This document shows, piece by piece, positions 48,846-59,702 of a stretch of 64,000 nt of DNA (positions are counted from its first letter, which is position 1; each line of letters opens with the position of its first letter). The stretch comes from Boswellia sacra (taxonomy: Eukaryota > Streptophyta > Magnoliopsida > Sapindales > Burseraceae). A program made the position numbers and the translations under genes. Location: the NCBI GenBank assembly GCA_013180625.2, contig SNVD02011186.1, positions 186,001 through 250,000 of the forward strand, in the 5' to 3' direction. The notes beneath the pieces were generated by a model that ran no database searches, had not been told where the DNA came from, and saw only the letters and a list, made by a program, of their open reading frames with translations.

Positions 48846-49910
48846 CGAGTCCTTTTATCCTGTGAGTCAAAAACACCAAACACATTAGTTGTATCATCAG
48901 GATAAAATAAATCTTCAAATTCAGAATCAAGAAGGTAGTCTAAAGAGTCAAAATCCTGTTTTCTATAAGCCTCCTCTGAGATAAGTGTGTCTATCATATA
49001 TGAATGGTAGCAATCGTCCTCCTCTCGTGGTTGCTTTCCAATATGAAAAATATTCACCTCAACAGTCATATTACCAAATGACAATTTCATGAGACCGTTC
49101 CTGCAATTAATAAAAGCATTAGCAGTGGCAAGAAAAGGTCTCCCTAAAATAAGAGGAATTTTGGACTCCATATTAACTACAGACTGAGTATCCAAAACAA
49201 GAAAATCAACAGGGTAATAAAATTTATCAATCTGTAATAAAACATCTTCCACTATTCCCCGTGGTTTCTTGACTGATCGGTCGGCCAATTGTAGAACTAC
49301 GGATATGGGTTTGATCTCTCCAAGTCCTAATTGTAAGTAAACCGAATAGGGCATGAGATTGACACTTGCTCCCAAGTATAACAATGCTTGACTGATTTCA
49401 TGTGTCCCAATCTGGCAAGAAATTATAGGACACCCTGGATCTTTGTACTTGGGTGGGGTTTTCTGTTCAATGACTGCACTTACCTGTTCCGTCAAGAATG
49501 CAGTCTTATTGACATGGTGCTTTCTTTTGATGGTGCATAGATCCTTGATAACTTTGGCGTAAGCCGGAACCTTTTTGATTACATGCAACAAGGAAAGATT
49601 AATCTTAACTTGTTTTAAGTGTTCTAGAATCTCACCTTGAACTTTCGAGTTTTTCCCATTAGATCTGAGAGCTTAGGGAAAAGGCATTGGAATCGAAAAT
49701 TTCTTTTCAAGTTCTTTCTCAAAAATGTCCTCCTTTTGTGGGAGAACATCTTTGTTTTCCATGGTAGTGTTGATTGGCAATATAGGCTCATTTAAGATCT
49801 TACCACTTCGAGTAGTGATGGCATTTACCTCTTTGAGATTTTGTGTGTCAGAAATAGAGGCTTGTGCCATGTGTTGCCCTTTTGGATTAGATTGAGTTTG
49901 AGATGGCAAC
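48846..49910 (-). pseudogene. Athila protease region
   Basis: 49909-49673 reads MPSQTQSNPKGQHMAQASIS and VNAITTRSGK, the conserved gag-protease linker. From 49591 the protease domain is open: PGCPIISCQIG, then LLYLGASVNLMPYSVY where Athila proteases normally have (C)DLGAS, so the catalytic Asp is Tyr here. QLADRSVKKPRGIVEDVLLQ and ILGRPFLATANAFINCRNG follow. The frame ends in DSQDKRTRFW, where it runs directly into the middle of RT: the protease-RT linker and about the first 80 residues of RT are deleted. Confidence 0.8.
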
Positions 49911-50184
49911 TTACCTCACTCTTGTATGGTCAAAGCATAGTTAGCTTAGTGATTTGACTTTTGATCTCCTTGTTCTCTTCCACCACTTGTGTAAGAACTG
50001 TTTCAAATTTTTGGTTCGTCTTATGTTGGGCCTCCATAAATGCTTGTAAGGTGTCCTCTAAGGAATTCCTAACTTGTGGTGCATTGTATTGAGGTGCTTG
50101 ATAAGACTTGGGTGGTTGTTGTTCCCGTTTCCATTGCTTGTTGTTTTGGGGGTTAGATTTCCAACTAAAGTTTGGGTGGTTTCT

Positions 50185-51272
50185 CTAGCTAGGGTTATAG
50201 GTTTCAGAATGGGGTGAATAAGGCTTTTTGTACATCCCTAAGGCGTTACATTGTTCCTCGTACACCCCTCTTATCTCACTGTAAGTTGGACAATCCTGAG
50301 CTAAGTGTTCCACCCCTCCACAAATAAAACATGGATCTTGTGATTCAACTTTAGCAACTATATGGGTGACCTTCCTATCTTTGGTTTTCAAGACTTCCAA
50401 TTCCCTAGTTAAGACTTCTAATTGGGCTTTAAGGTTGTCCTCTTCCCTAAGATGGTAAATTCCACTAGATTGTGACCTATTTGTGCTATCTGTAGCACTA
50501 GGTCCAGTCCATGTGTGGGCTTTTTCAGCTAAGTCTTTGAGAAATTCTAAGGCTTCCTCAGGGTCTTTTTGAAGAAACTCCCCGTTGCACAGCATCTCAA
50601 CAAATTGGCGCTCCCTAATTGTTAGTCCCTCATAGAAGTAACTAACCAAGTGCCAATTTTCATACCCATGATGAGGACACATGTTTAACAACTCTTTAAA
50701 TCTCTCCCAAGTTTGGTACAAGGTTTCACTATCTTTTTGGGAGAAAGAGGAAATTTGTCTTTTCAGGCCGTTAGTCTTATGTTGTGGAAAATATTTGTTA
50801 AAAAACACTTGGGTCATTTCTGTCCAAGTTCCTATGGATCTCGGCCTTAAAGAGTATAGCCAACTCTTTGCCCTGTCTTTTAGAGAAAAAAGGAAAAATT
50901 TTAACCTGACAGAATCTATGGCATTGGCCTGACTATGAAAGGTGCCCACTACTTCTTCAAATTCTCTAACATGCACATAAGGGTTTTCACTATCTAAACC
51001 ATGAAAAGTTGGTAAAAGATGTATCATCCCAGGGTGAAAGTCCAATTTTGGTGTATTAGGTGGAAATATGATACATGATGGTGTGGCTGTGCGGTAGGAT
51101 GCAAGTAATCTTTTAGAGTTTTAACGGGGTTGTCCTCATGTTGGCTCATTGTATCAGAATTAGAAGATGAAGATGAACCAAGAATTGATTTTTCTTCGGT
51201 TGCAAAATCTTGTTGTGGTTCTAGTTCTGATTTTTTCATAAATCTCCCTCGTTTGTCTCTAGATTGCTTCAT
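50185..51272 (-). pseudogene. Athila gag
   Basis: Starts at the ATG at 51272 (MKQSRDKRGRFMKKSELEP). A single-base deletion near 51080 (after LKDYLHP) shifts the frame; the main body from about 51075 reads LDFHPGMIHLLPTFHGLDSE, the capsid-like segment (FFLFSLKDRAKSWLYSLRPR; VFFNKYFPQHKT; YFYEGL) and a CCHC knuckle CFICGGVEHLAQDC (about residue 240 of this frame). At 50185-50187 a TAG replaces the expected Trp codon after SETYNPS, and gag-like sequence continues beyond (50184 to about 49920) to a Gln/Lys-rich tail. Gag forms the virus-like particle and packages RNA; this copy cannot make it whole. Confidence 0.85.
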
Positions 51273-51404
51273 ACATCACTCACAATTTGTCTCTCTTTTT
51301 GTTTTTTTTTGTTTTTTACACAAGAAAGTTCTCAAATAAGTCAAAAAGCAATAAGATAACAAAAGTTAGAGAGAATAATAACAACAATAATAATAAAACA
51401 AACA

Positions 51405-52150
51405 AGGTGGCAAAGCCAACCTTTGACAAGTATATATAGAAGAAAAAAAAAATTAAAACAAATAACAAGTAAAGGCGGCAAAGCCGACCTTTAACAAGTA
51501 AAATAATAATAACAATAATAATAATAAAACAAACAAGGTGGCAAAGCCAACCTTTGACAAGTATATATAAAAGATAAAAAAAATTAAAACAAATAACAAG
51601 TAAAAGAAATAAGGCGGCAAAGCCGACCTTTAACAAGTAATAACAATAATAATAATAATAAAACAAACAAGGTGGCAAAGCCGAACCTTTAACAAGTAAA
51701 AGAAATAAGGCGGCAAAGCCGACCTTTAACAAGTAATAACAATAATAATAATAATAAAACAAACAAGGTGGCAAAGCCAACCTTTAACAAGTAAAAGAAA
51801 CAAGGCGGTAAAGCCGACCTTTGAAAAGTAAAAGAGCAAGGCGGCAAAGCCGACCTTTGAAAAGTAAAAGAGCAAGGCGGCAAAGCCGACCTTTGAAAAG
51901 TAAAAGAGCAAAGCGACAAAGCCGACCTTTGAAAAGTAAAAAGAGCAAGGCGGCAAAGACGACCTTTGAAAAGTAAAAGAGCAAGGCGGCAAAGCCGAAC
52001 TTTGAAAAGTAAAAGAGCAAGATAATAATAATAAAACAAATAAGGCGGCAAAGCCGACCTTTGAAAAGTAAAAAGAGCAAGGCGGCAAAGCCGACCTTTG
52101 AAAAGTAAAAGAGCAAGGCGGCAAAGCCGACCTTTGAAAAGTAAAAGGAA
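51405..52150 (-). repeat. Hairpin repeat array in the Athila leader
   Basis: About 16 copies of a unit centred on aaggcggcaaagccgacctt, spaced about 35 bp at the primer-site end (51803-52150) and farther apart, with (aataat)n and acaagtatatata spacers, towards gag. Most units contain the inverted repeat cggc-aaa-gccg; variants ggtggcaaagccaacc keep the ggc..gcc pairing. Lack of stops makes all three minus frames open, giving FKGRLCRL-type repeats, but composition and position between primer site and gag indicate untranslated leader. Confidence 0.85.
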
Positions 52151-52281
52151 TAAGGTTAGTCAAAGTTAGAAAAATTAGGCAAATTAGTCAAAGTTAGGAA
52201 AATTAGGCAAATTATTCCAAGTTAGGCCAAAAAAAAAGAAAAGGAAATAAAAAATACAAACCGTCTTTCGTCCATTTTACC

Positions 52282-52299
52282 TCCCCGGCAACGGCGCCA
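52282..52299 (-). promoter_or_regulatory. Athila primer-binding site (tRNA-Asp)
   Basis: Minus strand tggcgccgttgccgggga, complementary to the 3' end of plant tRNA-Asp including CCA, the primer characteristic of Athila elements. Five bases separate it from the LTR. Confidence 0.9.
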
Positions 52300-52304
52300 A
52301 TTTT

Positions 52305-53690
52305 TGGTTACGCCCAAAATATACCGCGGTTATTGTAGTATACGTTGAGGTGTCGAATCCACAAGGAGGCCTTTGATAAAAGAGGTTAGTAAAACAAAAA
52401 ATATAAGAGATAATAAAGATATAAAATTTAACTTTGAAGTGATTGGTTCTAAAGAAAATACAATGTTTAATAATTGGAAACAATCGATGGTAATTAAGAA
52501 GTAAGGCATCGAGAATCACTTATATGTTTTGTAAATCTAATCTCCACTTTGATTCAATAATTATAACTCAATTGAAAGTTTCACATCCCAAACAATCAAT
52601 CGGAAAATATGTATAGTATAGCGTAATTGATAAACACATGTATTTGATATGCATAACTCTTTACAAGCAATATTTACCAACAACATTCATCCTTACAAGT
52701 TATCCAAGAGCGACAATATATCACATGACAATATTGTAGTAAAGGATTAACTCATAAAACGAAACTACCAGTAACAATTATAATTTAACATGAATCACAT
52801 AAAGAAAGTATGACTGAATTTATATGAAATTGAGAATTATAATTTCTGGATTAAAAAGAAATCACAAGATGAGAAAGAGTTTAACACATAAACAAACATA
52901 CAATCTTTATAGCCCTTGAGGTAGAATGAAAGTGGAGAAATAGATAAACTACACATACAAGTTCATCTCTAGCCTTACCAAGAGTTCTAGCCTAACTTAC
53001 AATTCATTCTTATCATTTCTAAAGAGAAAATACAAGAGAGAATTGCAATATACAATGATAAAATGTGAACTCAAATGATTTTTTCTCTCCCCCCATTCAA
53101 TTCCTCAAGTTGTCCTTAAATAGGTGATGAAATGGAACTATTACACCAAACCTCCACCAATTTTTCCACAATGTCGGCCACCAACTTGCAGCTGATTTTT
53201 GACCACCAAATGGACCGAATTGGGCTTTGTGGAAAACATGAAAGGGCCACCAGATTCATGCAATTTGGACAAGTATTCTCTGAGATATGGCCCAAATACT
53301 GGACATGAGTCGGGCTGAGAAACAACTACAATTTGGTTTTGTTGTGTCTCAATTTCGGCCCATCAAATGTTGGACTTGGGCTTTTGATTGTTCTTCAACT
53401 TTGTGTAAAATTGAGACATGTTGCTCCAGGTTCAATAATCTCTCCATTTTGATCTATAGATTGAGAGTTGTGTCCATTTTATTAAACCTGAAAAAATGAT
53501 TTCCATTAATCACAATTTAAGGACAATACTTTATTTCAAGATAAAGACTAAAGAAAATGCAAAAGAAATGAAACAAATGTAAAAGAGGCATAAGCAAAAT
53601 AATTATGCTAAAATATCATAAAAGCTTTATAATACTGTCCAATTAGCATTAATTATTTATGCTTAAGAGTGTACTTTCATGCGTTTATCA
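52305..53690 (-). repeat. Athila 5' LTR
   Basis: A 1386-bp LTR, same termini as the other. Abuts the primer-binding site on its inner side. Confidence 0.92.
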
Positions 53691-54190
53691 AGCGGGTTGT
53701 GTCGAGTGTCTGGTACCGAGTGTCGAGAGAGTGGTGTCAAGTGTCAAGTGTTTTGTACTGAGTGTTGAGTAAATAGTGTCACATGTTGCATGCAAGACTC
53801 GACATGCAGGTGTGAGTGTCAAGTGCCTAGTTTCCAGTGTCGAACGAAATAGTGTCGAGTGTAGAGCGAAGTTACAGAATCGACCCAAACCCCATGCACA
53901 CTTCTTGAAAGTCCAAGATTTTTCATAAAAATTGTATTTTCTTGAGATTTATTTTAGAAATTATATTCAAAGGTCGTAAGTATATGCATTGGACCTTGGA
54001 TGGGCCGTTTTGAATACGAATCCAAGGAGAATGCGGATATGAAATTATTAGTGTTGGACCTCAGATGGATCGTTTTGGATACGGATCCAAGGGGAACACA
54101 AATATAATAACGTGATGTGTTGGACCTTGGATGGGCCATTTTGGATACGGATCCAAGGGGAATACGAATCTAAATTGGGTGTGTTGGACT

Positions 54191-54954
54191 TAGGGATGGC
54201 AAAACCCAGGGTCGGGGGTCCCCGGCTTTGGACCCAGCCTTCAATTGCACTCCCCGGCCCCAAAAAATTACCTGGAATTTGTTTCCCGGGGCCAGGTCCA
54301 GGGTAACCCGGGCGGAGCCAGGTTTTCCAATAACCCGGGATTAAAACCTGGGTTGCCATTTTTTTTAATTCTGATGCTTTTTTTATCTGTATATATATAT
54401 ATGTGACAGCAAAGTTTTATGTAAAATAGTCTGCGGCCCAATGGTAGCCCGCTGTTTTCATATATTTGAACATAATTTCCTTGGACATGCATTGCAGATA
54501 TATATAGATGGGGCAGCCAAGTTAAATGCGAAATGCTTGCGGCCCAGTGGTGTCGTACCCTTTCTATCCATTGTGGGAGGTGAGTTCGAACCCCGGGGAC
54601 AGCAACAAAATTTTAAGAAAATTTCCTTGGAGATGGGCTGGGCTTGACGCATCTAATGGGTTTGAAATAAAAAATCTTATTAAGAGTTGGGCTGGGCTTG
54701 GGTAAAATTTAAATAAGGGGTGAAAGTGAGAATTAGAAACTGATAGGACTTAAAATTATTTTTACATGACATAATTTTAAAATTACAATTGCATCCCCTG
54801 GGTTTAATTCCGGGTCCCCGGCTCTGGTTCGGGGCCGGGGCAGAAAATTTCTCCCCGCCTCGGCCAAAGTCCCCGGTTTTTCGGGTTATTGCCCGCCTTG
54901 GACGTCCGGATTTTCCGTATCCTCGGCCCCGATCGGATCAAATTGCCATCCCTA
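54191..54954. mobile_element. hAT-like element D in the Gypsy-2 5' LTR
   Basis: 764 bp with tagggatggcaaaa at the left and ttgccatcccta at the right. 8-bp duplication gttggact at 54183-54190 and gttggacc at 54955-54962 (one mismatch). Same family as element A at 13077: identical termini, cccgg-rich ends, and a shared tRNA-like module. Confidence 0.88.
54539..54594 (+). repeat. tRNA-like (SINE-type) module in element D
   Basis: A-box-like gcggcccagtggt (54539-54551) and B-box-like gagttcgaacccc (54582-54594), spaced about 31 bp, as in RNA polymerase III internal promoters. A second, poorer A-like gcggcccaatggt lies near 54433. The acceptor stem of a tRNA cannot be formed. Confidence 0.45.
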
Positions 54955-55472
54955 GTTGGACCTTGGATGGGCTGTTTTGTATACAGATCCAAGAAGAACA
55001 CGAATATAAACTTGATGTGCGAATGAAAATACTTGCTTGACTTATTGTTATTGGTTGTGTAACTATGTAATTGAGTAATTGTTGAATGCTTGTGATTTAG
55101 TATAATATTAGAATCTTTCCTACTGGGCTTTATGCTCACCCCCTCCCTCTACAGGTACACAAAAAGAGGTTCATACTAGTGGTGTTCCAGAGCTTTCTTA
55201 GGGAGTTTGGCGTCTACATGCATGTGATGAATTTGGAAAATGATTTGACTAGCCTAGGTCATCATAGGAAATTTGGTTATGTGACTATCAACTTATGTAC
55301 TGAGTTTGTTCATCAATGTATATATAGTTTATTTTGAACAAATAGTCAGATGTTGTAATGGATTCATGTGGTATGTATATAAAAAATGGAGATATTTTTG
55401 AAGTCTTTTTATTATTTTTTGAATCAATGACCCCTAAAATCTCTAAATAAGAGATGGTAGGGCATAACAGAG

Positions 55473-55485
55473 TGGTATCGGAGCC
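55473..55485 (+). promoter_or_regulatory. Gypsy-2 primer-binding site
   Basis: tggtatcggagcc, one mismatch from the initiator-methionine tRNA site, three bases after the 5' LTR. Confidence 0.85.
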
Positions 55486-55611
55486 TAGGCTTTACTATGG
55501 ACCTGGGAAAAGGATGTAGATGGTTTGGGAGGGGTAGAGTTATGTCTTGTACGCTTGCATGTGCCTTGAATATTTATTGTTATGTTTTTGCCATTGATAA
55601 AATTAGATAAT

Positions 55612-56789
55612 GAGTTCTCGTACGCAAGGTGCATCGAGTTCCAACCCACCTGAGGGTGGTGAGAGGTCAGAGTTTTACAGGGCTATGAGAGATGTGGCCA
55701 ATACATTGGCAAAAACAGTGGCAAACACAGTTAGAGATACTTTTCGTGCTAACGCACCACCACCATCTCAACTGGTATTAGTGACAGGTGTCGACGATCG
55801 AATGAAGAATGCACTTAGAGAGGTCCAACGTCACAATCCACCTATTTTTAATGGGGAGCCCAATCCGAATGTTGTAGAAGACTGGCTTATACAAGTTTAG
55901 CACCTCTTTAATCTTTTGCAAGTTGAAGAAGATTTACGGGTTAGGGTGGCAACTCATTTGTTGACAGGAGAGGCATTACAGTGGTGGACATCTATTTAGC
56001 GTATTAGAGAAGGACCTTACACGGAGAGATTTCTCTACTACTTTTCTGGACAAATATTTTCCTACAGATTTTCGTGATCAGAAGAAAAATGAGTTTATAT
56101 ACTTGACACAGGGGAATATGACAGTGCAACAATATGAGGCATAATTTACTGTCTTATCCCGTTTTGCACTTGGTTTGGTGGCAGATTAGGCTAGCAAGGC
56201 TCAGAGATTTCAAAAGGGACTAAGAGATGACATCAGACCCTCAGTTGCAGTATGTAGATTGACGACATATGTTGATGTGGTAGAGACTGCCTTAGTTACA
56301 GAACAGGAGATTTCTCAAAGTCACAGAGTGGGGGCTATTGGCATACCTTCTAGAGGAATGAGATAGCATGATCGTTCAGTTAAGAGATAGAGAACTCATT
56401 CCAGTAGGCCTTCCTTTAATTCTTAGTCTCAGCAACAGCAATCTCAAGGCTCCATGTCAAGTGGATCTTTACAAAGTCAGAAAGTTTGTTATGAGTGTGG
56501 GAAACCAGGTCATTTACGACGTCAGTGTCCCAGATGTTATAGATGCAGACAATACGGTCACATTCAATGGGATTGTCCAACAGGGATGAGAGGTCCTCAG
56601 AGTGTCACTAGTCAGACCCAACTGACTCCTCGACAAGGGTTAGAGTCACAGTTTAGACCACCGTCTCAGGGACGTAATACCCAGTCATATCAGACATCTC
56701 AGAGGTTTCAGGCAGCTTCTTCTCAATCTGTTAGGCCTCAAAGATCATCTCAGAGCAATAGATATCACGGACAGATGACTCAGGGATGA
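55612..56789 (+). pseudogene. Gypsy-2 gag
   Basis: Begins ATG (MSSRTQGASSSNPPEGG) and reads into the capsid region (RHNPPIFNGEPNPNVVEDWL), with stops at 55898 and repeatedly to 56370. From 56454 the frame carries two zinc knuckles: [14 protein letters not shown] (perfect CCHC) and [14 protein letters not shown], then a Gln/Ser-rich tail. Many of the stops are single-base changes of Gln, Glu or Trp codons. Confidence 0.85.
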
Positions 56790-56826
56790 GTTTTTGCTTT
56801 GACTCAGCCGACAGAGCCTGCAAACA

Positions 56827-58338
56827 ATGTGGTTGTGGGAGGTACATTATTGGTTTTTAACGCATGGGCCCGTGTTTTTATTTGATTCTAGAGCTACTCA
56901 TTCTTTTATATCTACCCATTTTGCATCTGCATTAGGATTAGAGTCTGATTTGTTGGACTCTGTATTACATGTGGAGTCACTTATGGGTAGTACTCTAGAA
57001 GTTGGGAGGATATGTCGTTCTTGTATGCTAGAGATCAATGGGCACAGGTTATCATTTGATTTGATACTTATGGATCTCACTGAGTATGATGTGATATTAG
57101 GAATGGATTGGTTGTCAACTTATCGAGTTATATTAGACTGTCACAAGAAGAAAGTGATAACATACACGCCGGAGGGGATCATTTTAAGTTTTTATGGGGA
57201 CAAATATGCATTATTGCATTACCCTTTGCTTGGGTCGCAAAACAAGAAAGGGGTCAGGAACATGATAGCAAATATACTAGTAGAAGAGACTAATAAAGGG
57301 GTTTCTGAACTTTCTCGTGTGGCAAGTGATTTTCCTAATGTTTCTCCTTAAGAATTGTTCGGGTTACCTCCAACTAGAGAAATAGAGTTTGCTATCGAGG
57401 TGTATCCAGGTGTGGCACCCATATCAGTTGCTCCTTATCGAATGGCTCCAGCAGAGTTAAGGGAGCTAAAGCTTCAAATAGAAGAATTGTTAGAGAAAGG
57501 ATTCATCCGACCCAGTACTTCTCCTTGGGATGCACCAGCATTATTTATGAAGAAGAAAGATGGTTCATTGCGTTTATGTATAGATTACAGGCTGTTAAAT
57601 CGGGTTACACTGAAAAACAAATATCCTTTACCTAGGATCAATGATTTGTTCCACTAATTAAGAAGATCTTGTTATTTTTCCAAGGTAGATCTTCGTTCGG
57701 GTTATCATCAGTTGAGAATAAAGGAAGGCGACATACCCAAGACTGCTTTTCGTACCTGTTATGGGTATTATGAGTTTTTGGTCACGCCATTTGGACTAAC
57801 TAATGCTCCTGCTGCCTTTATAGATTTGATGAACCATATTTTCAGACCTTATTTAGACCAATTTGTGATTGTGTTTATGGATGATATCCTTATTTATTCT
57901 TTAATTGAAGTTAAACTTGAGCAACATCTACGCGTAGCACTTCAAACACTAAGAAAGCATCGTCTTTATGCCAATCTGAGTAAATGTGAATTTTGGCTAT
58001 CAGAAGTAAAATTTTTAGGCTATGTGGTGTCAAGACAAGGAATCTTAGTGGATCCATTGAAAGTAAAAGCAGTTATGAAATGGGAACAACCAAAGAATGT
58101 GTTTGAAGTACGCAGCTTCTTGGGTCTAGCAGGTTACTAACGGCGGTTTGTTGAGAATTTTTCTCGATTGGCTGCACCAATGACTAGGTTAACAAGGAAA
58201 GGAGTCAGATTCGAATGGAATGATGCATGTGAGCAAGCATTCCAAGAATTGAAGAAAAGATTAACTTCAACACCTATTCACTGATGCCTCCTTGGATGGA
58301 CTAGGGTGTGTGTTAATGCAACAAGGTAGGGTTGTAGC
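56827..58338 (+). pseudogene. Gypsy-2 protease and reverse transcriptase
   Basis: Protease: PVFLFDSRATHSFIS (the active-site DSGA is DSRA here) and [102 protein letters not shown] and catalytic FMDDILIYS. The connection domain follows with a stop at 58138, and RNase H starts at TDASLDGLGCVLMQQGRVV after a short deletion at about 58281. A solo LTR at 58339 then splits RNase H. Confidence 0.88.
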
Positions 58339-59702
58339 TGATGAACACTTAAATATGTATACTTAATAAGAGTTTAGTTTATCATATTGCATTAATAGTG
58401 TTATTAAATTCCTCAACTTAAGCATGTTTGTAGTCTTTGCATCTTTGGAATTAACTTTCTCTTAATTTTGGTTTTGTTACAGGATTGGTAAAATGGCCAT
58501 AACTTTCTATTTATAGATCAGAATAGTGCAAATCTTAATGTTGTGGAAAGATAATTAAATTATCTATAAGATTGTATTTCACAAGCATCATCAAATTCGA
58601 GCTCTTAGTGGATCAAAAATGGTCTTGAAATGAACCCATCAGCAGTTTCAGCCCAGCCTGACCATGCCTCAGTATTTTGATCATATCTCTCAAGATACGC
58701 ATCTAAATTGTATAAATCAAGATTTTCTAGAAATTTGAGAGAAATATCTATGACTTTCATGAAGACATGTGATTAAAATTCTCAATACTTCAATGTCAAA
58801 ATCGGTGGTCAAAGTCGGTTCACCTAATTATCCCAATTGTCAAAGTTGGTACATCTAATTTTTGACAATTATTTCTTTGTAATTTGACAAGTTTGCCCCT
58901 AAATGTATCTATAAATAGAGGTGCCTTGTGACCTATTAGGGCATCTTGGCCTTGCTGGGATCTTGTATTGTGTTTCTCTCTTGTATTTTTATGCTATTAA
59001 TAAATCTTCTTTTTCTTGCAATTTGTTTCCTTTCTTTTATAATGTCTTTCTAATTGCTCTCTCGCTAAGGTAAAAGGGTGAAACCCTTGATATGAGAGTA
59101 AGGATTCTCTAACCCTTTAATATGTGCTTAATATCATAATCTTGTGCTGTTTATGTGATTTATATTTATTTCTCTAATCATTCTTGAAACCAATTGTAAA
59201 GTGGAGGTCTGGATCCATTATCGACAATCCTTGGCATATCAAATGTTGGATCCTTTCTAGATGTCATATGGTTCTTCCTTACCAACATGAATCTAGTTAG
59301 GAACCTTGATTTGTTGTAGACATATGGAAATTAGCACATTGGATGCTTGAACCCATTTATAAGAAGTGGTATAAATATTGGTAACGAAACAAATATAATT
59401 CATATAACTAAAACGGGTTGTTTATCCTTATTTGAAATATCAAGGGCAGATCCCCTAACCTTAGCTTTCATTATTATTGTGTTGATTTCTCTTGTGTGAT
59501 TCTCATTTATTGTTTATGAACTTGTTCTTACTTATATTTGTTGATATTATCTTGTCATCTCTTTGAATCATGCATATCATATTTGCTTACTTTATAGTTT
59601 GTAGAGCTAAAATTCCCTTCCTCATGGATCGACCCCGGTCTCACCGGGTTTATTACTTCAACACTCCTATACTTGGGAGGCAATCCTTTTTCGGATGTGT
59701 CA
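58339..59702 (+). mobile_element. Solo LTR of family S inside Gypsy-2 RNase H
   Basis: 1364 bp, tgatgaacactt...ggatgtgtca. Perfect 5-bp duplication gtagc at 58334-58338 and 59703-59707. Excision rejoins [17 protein letters not shown]. Same family as 22004-23533. Confidence 0.9.

Larger units (their letters stand above)
41878..53690 (-). mobile_element. Athila-type Ty3/Gypsy retrotransposon carrying two accessory genes
   Basis: An 11.8-kb element in minus orientation. LTRs at 41878-43291 and 52305-53690 (tggttacgccc...gcgtttatca), primer site for tRNA-Asp, then leader repeats, gag, protease, RT/RNase H, integrase, a cysteine-rich ORF, a LOG-like gene and a 3' untranslated region. Lineage is from the gag (HPGMIHLLPTFHGLDSENPY), [14 protein letters not shown] in RT, VNAITTRSGK and the tRNA-Asp primer site, all Athila features. 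The flanks do not match (agtct on the left, agcgg on the right): the left flank is CACTA 2, the right flank lies inside a chromovirus LTR. I infer recombination between two insertions, or a deletion. Not autonomous. Confidence 0.92.
53691..55469 (+). repeat. Chromovirus (Gypsy-2) 5' LTR, left-truncated
   Basis: Begins abruptly after the Athila LTR at a point matching 62697 in the 3' LTR, so about the first 1.1 kb is missing. Contains a decayed gtcgag minisatellite (53700-53880), four copies of the ccttggat...atccaagg unit (the fourth split by a hAT-like element at 54191-54954), and ends ..gggcataaca just before the primer site. Confidence 0.85.

Noticed and set aside
51405..52150. CRISPR-like regular repeat array
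   Set aside because: The spacers are near-identical, the host is a plant, and no cas genes are present. It is a tandem repeat in a retrotransposon leader.
51405..52163. Leucine/arginine-rich repeat proteins in three overlapping minus-strand frames
   Set aside because: All three frames are open only because the tandem repeat lacks stops. The stretch lies between primer site and gag.
54539..54594. A tRNA gene
   Set aside because: A and B boxes are present but no acceptor stem or anticodon arm can be formed. Kept only as a SINE-like module.
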